Assembly (NCBI GenBank): GCA_002368355.1
Contig: AP018281.1
Span: 992,001-1,056,000, forward strand
DNA: 64,000 nucleotides
Origin: Chondrocystis sp. NIES-4102
GTDB lineage: Bacteria > Cyanobacteriota > Cyanobacteriia > Cyanobacteriales > Xenococcaceae
Direction of reading: 5' to 3'
Below, in pieces: positions 56,565 through 64,000 of this stretch (position 1 is the first letter of the stretch; the number at the start of each line of letters is the position of its first letter). The notes below the pieces were generated by a model that had not been told where the DNA came from, made no database searches, and saw only the letters and a program-made list of their open reading frames with translations. The position numbers were made by a program, and so were the translations under genes.

Positions 56565-57155
56565 TTATAGTTTTTCACCACTGAGAATAAACATAGGATT
56601 GACCGCAGCAAAGGTTTGATGAATACCTCTAGTTTCTAAACGATTGACCGCAGATTGAATAACCTCAATATTACGAGCTTGAAGTTCGGCTAAACCTTCA
56701 GAAATAATATATAAATTTTCCAAGTTACTAACCGTAGCGACGATGCGCCCTTGAGGTTGCAAATATTGCCAGGTTTGTTTGAGTATATCCTTGATTGGTT
56801 TACCTCCTTCAATACAAACTAGATCTGGTTGCGGTTGAATATCTTCAAGGCATTCTGGCGCGCTCCCTTGAACTACTTTAACGTTTTTAACTCCAAAGCG
56901 ATCGCAATTACGTTTAATTAAGCCTGCAACTTCATCATCTCTTTCGATCGCAATAATTTTTCCTGTAGGGCAAAGTAACCCAATTTCTACAGGAATTGTA
57001 CCTGTACCTGCACCAATATCCCATAGGACTGCATCGGATTTCATTCTCAAAGCAGAAATAATTAGAATCCGAACTTCTCTTTTACTTAAAGGGATGCCAG
57101 GTAGACGCTCGAAAAGTTTATCAGGAATTCCAGGAGTTTTATAGGGCCAAAGCAT
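56565..57155 (-). CDS. cbiT: Precorrin-6Y C15-methyltransferase (decarboxylating) subunit CbiT
   Basis: This 196-residue SAM-dependent methyltransferase has GIPDKLFERLPGIPLSKREV at the start, then the SAM site LWDIGAGTGTIPVEIGLLCP and IAIERDDEVAGLIKRN. GSAPECLEDIQPQPDLVCIE and GGKPIKDIL follow. These are the CbiT motifs of the cobalamin pathway, where the enzyme methylates C15 and removes the acetate at C12. The start is given by the GIPD opening. No other cob/cbi gene is adjacent, as is common in cyanobacteria. Confidence 0.92.
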   Translation of the reverse strand: MLWPYKTPGIPDKLFERLPGIPLSKREVRILIISALRMKSDAVLWDIGAGTGTIPVEIGLLCPTGKIIAIERDDEVAGLIKRNCDRFGVKNVKVVQGSAPECLEDIQPQPDLVCIEGGKPIKDILKQTWQYLQPQGRIVATVSNLENLYIISEGLAELQARNIEVIQSAVNRLETRGIHQTFAAVNPMFILSGEKL

Positions 57156-57251
57156 TATTATTTATTAGTTTATTTAGCATTATTATTTGAAAATTCACCA
57201 AGCTAAAAGTCAAATGCTGTTTACTTAGCGGTTTTTAACTTCCAATTATCT

Positions 57252-58712
57252 TTATTTAAGTACTTGAATTGTATTTAAACTCGGATCTTTACACCCTGTA
57301 ATAGTTCCCCCCATATTTAATACTTGTTGTAAATAGTTAATAGCAACGGGCGTAATAATTTCCCCTGGCATTAAAAGAGGGATTCCTGGCGGATAAGGAC
57401 AAATTAACTCCCCACAAAGGCGATCGCTTGCTTGTGAAATTGGTATGGTTTGGGTGGGGGCAAAGTAGGCATCTCTTGGACTAATGGTTATTGGTTGTTG
57501 ATTAATGGTTATTGGTTGTGGAATGTTGGTTAAGGGTGGACTATTTATTTTCCCCTCAGATAAGCTGGTTAAGGCTTCTACTAGTTGCTTGATGTCGTCT
57601 TGATTGTTACCTAAAGAGATAATAAAACAGAGATGATGTAATAGGGGAAGTTCACAAGTTACTTTAAATTGTTCGTGTAAAATTTCGTCAGCTTCAAAGC
57701 CAGTTATCCCTAATTGAGACACATTGAGAGTGAGTCGAGTCAGATCTAGATGTTGACAACCTGCAACTGTTTGGGGGTTAAGGACAGATATATTACTGAG
57801 AATGGCTAATTCTTCTCTGGCTTTGGCTGCTAGGGTAAGAGTTTTATTCATTAATTCCCTACCTTGGGTTGCCATTTGTTGTCTAGCTGCATCAAGGGAA
57901 GCAAGTAAGAGATAACTAGGACTTGTAGACTGTACTAATTGTAAAGCTTTGCTAATCCGATTTTGGTCAACTCGGCTACCTTGAAGATGTAGCATCGAGG
58001 CTTGAGTCATGGCTGTCAAAACCTTATGGGTAGACTGAATAGTTATATCTGCCCCCACACTCATTGCCGAAGGGGGTAAATCGGGGTGAAAAGCAAAGTG
58101 TGCGCCGTGGGCTTCATCGACTAATAAAGGAATATCATACTGATGAGTAATTTCAGCGATCGCGGATAGATCGCTACAAATCCCCTGATAGGTAGGATGA
58201 AGAATCATTACAGCTTTTGCATCAGGATGGGCTATTAAAGCCTGTTGTAATGCTTTGGGGGTGACATTATAACTTAACCCTTCGAGCAAGTCATATTCAG
58301 GGTAAATAAATATAGGAATTGCCCCAGACAAAACTAGACCAGCGATCGCGGATATGTGAATATTTCTTGGTAAAATTATTTTCTCCCCTTGGCTACAAGT
58401 TGCTAAAATCGCTGCAATAATGCCACAGCTTGAGCCATTAATTAGAAACCAAGTTTTACTAGCTCCAAAGGTTTCTGCTGCCAATTCCTCTGCCTGAGCA
58501 ATTACCCCTACGGGTGCAAATAAATTATCTAATTCTGGTAATTCTGGTAAATCTACAGTTAAAGCTGTTGCACTAATTAAATTTTTTAGCTGATCAGGAC
58601 TGCCCTTTCCTTGTTTATGTCCAGGTGCATAAAAAGCTGCATGAGCTTGTTGAGAGGATTTTTTTAGAGCATCTACTAGGGGTATAGCTTTCCCATCTGA
58701 ATTGAGCAGCAT
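57252..58712 (-). CDS. Orn/Lys/Arg decarboxylase family PLP enzyme
   Basis: This 486-residue protein has the fold-I decarboxylase layout: AFYAPGHKQGKG near the N terminus, FLINGSSCGIIAAILA, VMILHPTYQGICSDL, LLVDEAHGAHFAFHPDLP with the PLP-binding Asp, and IQSTHKVLTAMTQ holding the Schiff-base Lys. A C-terminal domain (DAYFAPTQTIPI, YPPGIPLLMPGEIITP) completes the family pattern. It may decarboxylate arginine or lysine, giving agmatine or cadaverine for polyamines; which one cannot be read from sequence. No operon partner is evident. Confidence 0.9.
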   Translation of the reverse strand: MLLNSDGKAIPLVDALKKSSQQAHAAFYAPGHKQGKGSPDQLKNLISATALTVDLPELPELDNLFAPVGVIAQAEELAAETFGASKTWFLINGSSCGIIAAILATCSQGEKIILPRNIHISAIAGLVLSGAIPIFIYPEYDLLEGLSYNVTPKALQQALIAHPDAKAVMILHPTYQGICSDLSAIAEITHQYDIPLLVDEAHGAHFAFHPDLPPSAMSVGADITIQSTHKVLTAMTQASMLHLQGSRVDQNRISKALQLVQSTSPSYLLLASLDAARQQMATQGRELMNKTLTLAAKAREELAILSNISVLNPQTVAGCQHLDLTRLTLNVSQLGITGFEADEILHEQFKVTCELPLLHHLCFIISLGNNQDDIKQLVEALTSLSEGKINSPPLTNIPQPITINQQPITISPRDAYFAPTQTIPISQASDRLCGELICPYPPGIPLLMPGEIITPVAINYLQQVLNMGGTITGCKDPSLNTIQVLK

Positions 58713-59152
58713 ATATTAATAGTTAGTCAAGATTAAATTAAGGGTTTATTTTACTTTGGCGTTGCCCAATTAAGGTAATTAAATGTAAAACATTGCTTCT
58801 TATAGGTATTATTTCTTAGATAGCTTTTATTACTATATAACTCAACCCAAACTACCCGCTATTTTGTAGTTATATATACTTAATTTAAAACAAGTAAAAC
58901 TTTAATACCCTATCCAGTAAGGGATTGCTAAAGGTTTATTGAAAAGAGCAAATATTTAAGCAGAATAAACTTATCTTCAGCTATTTAATCTTAACTTTAT
59001 GGAGATGACTTTTAATTTAAAGATTGAGTGAAATTTCGCTAATCCTATCGCTTTATCAGTAATTCTTCTGATATTCTTTTAAAAACTAAAGTTAACAATT
59101 AAAAAGGTATATACAAGTGTATTTATTAGATAATTACTATAATCACAATCTT
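58713..59152. other. Intergenic region upstream of the response regulator
   Basis: This AT-rich stretch of 440 nt between two divergent genes has no open frame of note and no RNA gene that I can recognise. It should contain the promoters of the decarboxylase (minus) and the response regulator (plus). I see no convincing operator. Confidence 0.5.
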
Positions 59153-59874
59153 ATGCAAAACAATAAAAAAAAATTCTTATTGTAGATGACGATCAAGCCT
59201 TACAGCATTTAATAGATAGATTTTTTAGTTTTAACAATTATTTGACAGAGATAGCCCCAAATTGTCAGGTAGCCAAACAAAAACTAGTTAGTTTTCAGCC
59301 AGACTTAGTAATTTTAGATATCAATCTTCCCGATGATACAGGGCTGACCCTTTGCGAAGAAATTAGAAAAACCAATGCCATAATGGTTATGTTAAGCTCC
59401 ATGACAGACAGCAACTATATATTAGAAGCATTTGCCAGAGGAGCGGACGATTACATCACTAAACCCTTCGATTTACAAATTCTCAAAGCCAAAATTGAAG
59501 CGTTATTTAGAAGAAAAGGTAATACAAATTCTTCGACAATTTCTAGTAACTCTTTGATTTTTGATAATCTCCAAATAAATTTTTACCGTCGTGAAGTTAT
59601 CCTAAACAATCGCATCATCCCCTTAACTGCTTTAGAATTCGATTTATTATATTTTTTGGCAAATAATCCCAATAGAGTTTGGGATCGGGGAGAACTTATT
59701 ACTGCAATCTGGAATAAAGACGATTATGATGGCGACGATCGCAAGGTAGATATTCATATTGGACGTATTCGTAAAAAAATTGGTGATTTTCAAGGCGAAT
59801 TTATTAAAACTGTCTGGGGTAGAGGTTATATGTTTGAGTTATCTAGTTCTAATACAGTAAAATTGGCAGACTAA
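59153..59874 (+). CDS. OmpR/PhoB-type response regulator, start out of frame across an A9 tract
   Basis: From position 59173 the frame encodes a full receiver domain (ILIVDDDQALQHLIDRFF, DLVILDINLPDDTG with the phospho-accepting Asp, and the Lys of ITKPFDLQILK). A winged-helix output domain follows (LTALEFDLLYFLANN, VDIHIGRIRKKIG, VWGRGYMF). The natural ATG at 59153 reads MQNNKKK and then runs out of frame after a nine-A tract (59165-59173); one more A would fuse it cleanly to ILIVDDD. In-frame starts inside are poor: a TAA lies at 59164, and the first TTG at 59242 would lose the receiver's first strand. It may be a phase-variable or slippage-dependent gene, a sequencing error, or a young pseudogene. 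Confidence 0.75.
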
Positions 59875-59904
59875 ACCTAAAACTCTATAGATAGTTAAGT
59901 CACC

Positions 59905-60996
59905 ATGTTAAGAGCAGGAATCGTTGGATTACCTAACGTAGGTAAATCTACAATGTTTAACGCCCTAGTAGCCAATGCCAAGGCAGATGCAGCTAATTTT
60001 CCTTTTTGTACTATTGAGCCTAATGTTGGAGTAGTATCTGTACCAGATTCGCGCCTGGAGGTGTTGGCTAAACTATCTAATTCTCAGAAAATTGTCCCCA
60101 CTAGAATCGAATTTGTAGATATCGCAGGCTTAGTTAAAGGTGCTAGCAAAGGGGAAGGGCTAGGTAATCAATTTTTGGCTAATATCCGTGAAGTTGATGC
60201 AATTGTTCACATGGTACGCTGTTTTGATGATGATGATATCATTCACGTTGCAGGTTCAGTTGATCCAGTACGAGATATTGAGATAATTAATTTAGAATTG
60301 GTTTTAGCCGATTTAGCTCAGGTAGAAAAAAGAATTGCCAAAGTACGCAAACAAGCTAAAAACGATAAAAATGCTCAAGCAGAAGTGGAATTATTAGAGC
60401 GCATCACTACAGTTTTAAATGATGGTCAATCGGTGCGTAGTATGAATCTATCATTAGATGACACACTGATGATCAAGCCTTTAGGATTGCTCTCTAGCAA
60501 ACCAGTTATTTATGCGACTAACGTCTCTGAGGATGATTTGGCAACTGGTAATGAATGGGTAGAAGCAGTGAGGGGATTTGCTCAAGATGAAACCGCCAAA
60601 GTAGTAGTAGTATCTGCTCAGGTAGAATCAGAACTAATTGAACTTTCGGAGGCGGAAACTAAGGACTTTTTGGAGGCTTTGGGAGTTGAGGAGGGAGGAC
60701 TAAAATCTTTAATTAGAGCAACTTATGAGTTGTTAGGTTTACGTACCTATTTAACTACAGGAGAAACAGAAACCCGCGCTTGGACAATTATTAGTGGTAC
60801 AAAAGCCCCACAAGCTGCTGCCGTAATTCATACGGATTTTGAAAAGAAATTTATTAAGGCAGAGACTGTTAGCTATCAAGATTTGGTGGATACAGGATCG
60901 AAAAATCTCGCCAAAGAAAAAGGTTTGATGCGTTTAGAGGGTAAAGATTATATCGTTCAAGAAGGAGATGTGATTGAATTTCGTATAGGGGGTTAA
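59905..60996 (+). CDS. ychF: YchF-type ribosome-binding ATPase
   Basis: This 363-residue P-loop protein has the G1 motif AGIVGLPNVGKST, FPFCTIEPNVG, the G3 region VDIAGLVKGASKGEGLGNQF, and the G4-like site YATNVSED in place of NKxD, which shifts specificity toward ATP. A coiled coil (LAQVEKRIAKVRKQAKND) and a C-terminal TGS domain (ARTWTIISGTKAPQAAAVIH, EGDVIEFRIGG) follow. YchF binds ribosomes and affects stress responses in many bacteria. The start and end match the standard length. Confidence 0.95.
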   Translation: MLRAGIVGLPNVGKSTMFNALVANAKADAANFPFCTIEPNVGVVSVPDSRLEVLAKLSNSQKIVPTRIEFVDIAGLVKGASKGEGLGNQFLANIREVDAIVHMVRCFDDDDIIHVAGSVDPVRDIEIINLELVLADLAQVEKRIAKVRKQAKNDKNAQAEVELLERITTVLNDGQSVRSMNLSLDDTLMIKPLGLLSSKPVIYATNVSEDDLATGNEWVEAVRGFAQDETAKVVVVSAQVESELIELSEAETKDFLEALGVEEGGLKSLIRATYELLGLRTYLTTGETETRAWTIISGTKAPQAAAVIHTDFEKKFIKAETVSYQDLVDTGSKNLAKEKGLMRLEGKDYIVQEGDVIEFRIGG

Positions 60997-61215
60997 GGGA
61001 GTTTAAGTTAAGTACGCTGATTCAATTTTAAAAGTAGCTTTCTTGTAGTTAATTTAAAAGCCAATACCTCAAAGCTTATTGCGTCCTAAATATGTCGTCC
61101 TAATCGCGCCCTTGGTATAACCAGGGGTGTAAGGGAAACAGCATAGGCAAACAAACTCAGCATAAACTAATTCCCGTAACCAGTCTTAAAGTAAGAGCGA
61201 GATTGAAGATTTTAA

Positions 61216-62388
61216 TTAACCCTGCTCAACTGTTTGAGCTAATAACCCAAATGCTCCACCTAAACCCAAAAAATTGGGTAACCAGGCTGCAACCGAGGGA
61301 GGAAGAATACCAGATATTCCCAAAGACTGAGAGATAAAAGAGAGTAAATAGTAAGCAAAAATCAATCCGATACAAATCCCAAAGCTAGTAGCCTTACCTG
61401 AGTTTTGGGGTTTAACTCCTAATGCAGTACCAATTATGGCAAAAACCAAACAGGCAAAAGGAATAGCAATTTTTTCCTGAATACGAACTTGCCACTTACG
61501 AATTCTTTGCTCATCCGCATAGGGTTTAATTGTCTCAAGATATTTTCTAGCCTCAAAGATATTCATTTCATCAGTTTGTTTTCCCTCGCTGGTAATTTCC
61601 AAAGCTGTTTTTGGTAAAGCCAATTGTTGATGTTGAAACCGTATTACATTGTCATAACTACCTTCATTACTAATTAAATAAATTGTGCCATCATAAAAAT
61701 CCCAGATATTCTCGCGAATATTCCATTGAGCCGATCGCGCTGTAACAATCTGACTAACGTTACGACGGGAGCGATCTAACACCGTGAGGTTTTTCATTTG
61801 TTGACCGTCAAATTGTTCGGCGTAAAATAATCTTGTTAGGACTTCTTTAGTGTTACCATCCTCGGTTTTAACCTCCGCATATTCATCAAATAAAATATTA
61901 TCTGTTGCAAAATCAGGGCGAGTTTGACCTAGTGCTTGTTTGAGGGTAAGAGAAGCTTGATAATTAGCAGCAGGAGCAACAAAATTATTAAAGAAAAAAG
62001 TGATAGCTACTATACATAAACTAAAAGCGATCGCAGGTAAAATTAAACGATAAAGGCTAACTCCAATACTACGCAGTGCAATCAATTCACTATCGCTCGA
62101 AAGACGACTATAAGCCATTAAAGTTGCCAGTAAAATTGACATCGGAAAAGCCAAAACAATAAATTCAGGCATTCTTAAAATTAGAATTTTAACCGCCACT
62201 CCCCACAATAATCCTGAGTCGGTTACTTTGCGAATTAGATCAAAAACTGCACCGATGGATAAACCTAATGAAGTAAATATCCCCATGCCAAATAAAAATG
62301 GGAAAAATAACTCTTTGATGATGTAGAGATTCATCACCGATAAGCCCATACTTTGTCGCTCAAATATTTTGAATGCGCCGATTTTCAT
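61216..62388 (-). CDS. LptF/LptG-family permease (YjgP/YjgQ)
   Basis: This 390-residue protein has the LptF/G layout: an N-terminal helix LYIIKELFFPFLFGMGIFTS, three helices before a periplasmic domain of about 170 residues (residues 120-290, with RRNVSQIVTARSAQWNIREN and DFYDGTIYLIS), and three helices at the C terminus (IPFACLVFAIIGTALGVKPQ). In proteobacteria LptF and LptG form the membrane part of the LPS extractor with the LptB ATPase. Cyanobacteria usually have a single such gene, so F or G cannot be assigned. It is convergent with the YchF gene. Confidence 0.9.
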   Translation of the reverse strand: MKIGAFKIFERQSMGLSVMNLYIIKELFFPFLFGMGIFTSLGLSIGAVFDLIRKVTDSGLLWGVAVKILILRMPEFIVLAFPMSILLATLMAYSRLSSDSELIALRSIGVSLYRLILPAIAFSLCIVAITFFFNNFVAPAANYQASLTLKQALGQTRPDFATDNILFDEYAEVKTEDGNTKEVLTRLFYAEQFDGQQMKNLTVLDRSRRNVSQIVTARSAQWNIRENIWDFYDGTIYLISNEGSYDNVIRFQHQQLALPKTALEITSEGKQTDEMNIFEARKYLETIKPYADEQRIRKWQVRIQEKIAIPFACLVFAIIGTALGVKPQNSGKATSFGICIGLIFAYYLLSFISQSLGISGILPPSVAAWLPNFLGLGGAFGLLAQTVEQG

Positions 62389-62490
62389 AGCTAGTTGTCG
62401 GAATTGTCAGGGGAAAACTCAAGCTGTTATAACTAGAGAAAAATAATAAATGTCATAGTGATTAAATATGCAATTGCCAGAAACAACAGC

Positions 62491-62883
62491 TTAACTTTTA
62501 TTTCGTTTCATAGAACGAGTTTGATTGCGTCTATTGGTAATTAAACGTAATTCTGTTTGATGTACCTGCGCCCAATTTGCTAATGTTTGCAATGGTTGAA
62601 TTAATTTAGTGCCAAAAACAGTTAGCTGGTATTCGGTCTTAGGTGGCACAACTGCATAAACAGTGCGTTGTAAAATTTCGTCAGACTCCAACTGTCTTAA
62701 GGTTTGAGTCAACATTTTCTTAGATATTCCAGGTATTTCGCGTTGTATCTCAGTGTAACGTTTTGACCCTTGCTTGAGAACGTATAAGACAGGTAAAGTC
62801 CATTTATCCCCAACAATATTAATAACTTGACGGATCGGGCAATCTAAATCTAATAAAGGTTCTTGCTGTTTTTGGGAAACCAT
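62491..62883 (-). CDS. HxlR-family transcriptional regulator
   Basis: This 130-residue regulator has the HxlR winged helix: CPIRQVINIVGDKWTLPVLY, VLKQGSKRYTEIQREIPGIS, KKMLTQTLRQLESDEILQRT and the wing YAVVPPKTEYQLTVFG. The N-terminal Cys in DLDCPIRQ is conserved and often senses electrophiles or thiol stress. It is divergent from the RND adaptor gene at 62978, with 94 nt between starts, so control of the pump is likely. A basic tail (NRRNQTRSMKRNKS) closes it. Confidence 0.92.
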   Translation of the reverse strand: MVSQKQQEPLLDLDCPIRQVINIVGDKWTLPVLYVLKQGSKRYTEIQREIPGISKKMLTQTLRQLESDEILQRTVYAVVPPKTEYQLTVFGTKLIQPLQTLANWAQVHQTELRLITNRRNQTRSMKRNKS

Positions 62884-62977
62884 AAAGTAACTATTATACT
62901 AAAAAGTTCCTACTTGCAAAAAAGATTCCATATACGTCATATTAAAAGCAATATCTTTATAATTAATTTATATTCCT
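62884..62977. promoter_or_regulatory. Divergent promoter region with a candidate HxlR operator
   Basis: AGTA at 62886-62889 and TACT at 62897-62900 form an inverted repeat with a 7-nt spacer three bases from the regulator's start, and AGTTCCTACTT lies just right of it. The symmetry and position fit an autoregulated HxlR site that could also cover the pump promoter. This is pattern-based only. Confidence 0.35.
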
Positions 62978-64000
62978 ATGACATACAGCAGGGTACAGGC
63001 TGGTAAAGCTTTTAGTATATCTTTGTTGTTTTTTGTTTTAACAGGCTGTGGTTCTAAACCTGTGGCGCAAGAAACCGCTCCCCCTGCCGTGTTGGTGCAA
63101 ATTAAAGATTTAGGTAACAATAAAGTTCAATCAAGTGATCAATTTGTTGGTGAATTAAAAGCTAAACAAAGAGTTGCCTTAGCCCCTAGAGTTGACGGAA
63201 CAATTATCAATATCGCCGTGCAAGAAGGAGATACAGTTAAGCAAGGGGACTTAATTTTAGAATTACAACAAAACCGCGAACAAGGGGAAGTTGAAGCAGC
63301 AAATGCGCAGGTTAATATTCAAAGGGCTAATGTTAGTGATGCCGAAGCCCAATTGAGAGCAACCGAAGCAGAGGTAGCAAGCGCACAAGCAGAGGTAGAA
63401 CAGAGTCGGGCAGATTTAAGAGAGCAAGAAGCAGAATTAGAACTTGCCAAAACCAATTTAGAAAGAACCAAATTTCTAGTAAAACAAGGAGCGCAATCAC
63501 AACAAAACCTAGATGAGCGGACGAGGGATTTAAATGCAGCGATCGCACAAACCGAGGCATTAAAAGCAGCTTTAAATGCTAGCCAGAAAACCCTGAATGC
63601 TAGTCAAGAACGAGTCAGTGCAGCCAGATCGGCGATCGCAGGACAACAAGCAGCCCTATCTCAAGCAGGTGCAAGGGTGGGTATTGCTCAGGATAATTTA
63701 GAATTTAATCGTCTTACTGCCCCGATATCTGGCATAGTTGGTGATATTCAACCAAAAATTGGCGATTATGTAGAAACTGGAGAGCAAGTAACTAGTATTG
63801 TTCAAGATCAATCTTTAGAATTAAATATAAATGTACCAATAGAACAGCGTAATCGACTCAAATTAGGTTTACCTGTAGAAATTATCGATACCAAAGGTAA
63901 AGCGATCGCTAAAGGAGATATTAATTTTATTGCCCCCTCGGTAGACCGTACAAGTCAAGGGATTTTAGTAAAAGCAGCAGTTAATAACAATGGTCAACTC
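62978..64000 (+). CDS. RND efflux periplasmic adaptor (MFP), 3' end outside window
   Basis: The gene starts at ATG 62978 and stays open for 341 codons to the window edge. The N terminus is a lipoprotein signal with lipobox LTGCGS. Then come a barrel strand GELKAKQRVALAPRVDGTII and the lipoyl half VQEGDTVKQGDLILELQQ. A long coiled-coil hairpin follows, rich in Ala, Gln and Glu (about residues 100-235), then the second lipoyl half LEFNRLTAPISGIVGDIQPK. It is divergent from the HxlR gene. It should link an RND inner-membrane pump to an outer-membrane channel; the pump gene presumably follows beyond the window. Confidence 0.93.
   Translation, partial: MTYSRVQAGKAFSISLLFFVLTGCGSKPVAQETAPPAVLVQIKDLGNNKVQSSDQFVGELKAKQRVALAPRVDGTIINIAVQEGDTVKQGDLILELQQNREQGEVEAANAQVNIQRANVSDAEAQLRATEAEVASAQAEVEQSRADLREQEAELELAKTNLERTKFLVKQGAQSQQNLDERTRDLNAAIAQTEALKAALNASQKTLNASQERVSAARSAIAGQQAALSQAGARVGIAQDNLEFNRLTAPISGIVGDIQPKIGDYVETGEQVTSIVQDQSLELNINVPIEQRNRLKLGLPVEIIDTKGKAIAKGDINFIAPSVDRTSQGILVKAAVNNNGQL

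Overview
The window is chromosomal DNA from an AT-rich cyanobacterium. The cyanobacterial HIP1 octamer GCGATCGC recurs on both strands throughout. Ycf66, a one-helix high-light-inducible protein, a Fur-family regulator with a HHHHH motif, CbiT and type IV pilins of cyanobacterial style fit the same assignment. I cannot name the genus from sequence alone.

Region 1 (1-24.8 kb) is one co-directional nonribosomal peptide cluster that continues upstream of the window. It begins inside a condensation domain. It then carries a SyrP/TauD-type beta-hydroxylase, four NRPS proteins (X-A-T-E, C-A-T, C-A-T-E and C-A-T-reductase), a class III PLP aminotransferase, a JmjC/cupin-8 oxygenase, a FecB-like periplasmic binding protein, an MFS exporter and a PvdQ/penicillin-acylase-like Ntn hydrolase. 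The adenylation-pocket residues read as Asp, Orn, Gln and a Lys-like code. Together these genes suggest a beta-hydroxyaspartate and ornithine containing siderophore, released reductively, probably aminated at its C terminus, then exported and possibly deacylated in the periplasm.

Region 2 (24.9-34 kb) is rich in pilins. Four pseudopilin-type genes run rightward, a large PilW-like gene converges on them, and two PilA-type major pilins with a downstream partner run leftward behind a clear terminator. Two decayed Uma2-family genes lie between these groups. A frameshifted DUF559 endonuclease gene, flanked by related GC-rich repeats, follows at 34.0-34.8 kb.

Region 3 (34.8-44.8 kb) holds an ABC-2 exporter pair, a ureidoglycolate lyase-like protein, small membrane proteins, a Fur-family regulator, a cupin with a second MFS protein, a DnaJ-TPR membrane protein, a tiny Hlip gene and an LD-carboxypeptidase.

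Region 4 (44.8-47.5 kb) is a 75-residue 2[4Fe-4S] ferredoxin gene split by a complete 2450-nt group II intron whose protein has reverse transcriptase and HNH domains. The exon ends rejoin exactly in frame.

Region 5 (47.6-64 kb) is mostly ordinary chromosome: a phosphodiester glycosidase, a small winged-helix-like protein, a decayed two-partner-secretion transporter, an acyltransferase, a GH9-family protein with an altered catalytic motif, Ycf66 with tandem repeats, S-formylglutathione hydrolase, CdsA, CbiT, an Orn/Lys/Arg decarboxylase, a response regulator whose start is out of frame across an A9 tract, YchF, an LptF/G-type permease, and an HxlR regulator divergent from an RND adaptor gene cut by the window end.
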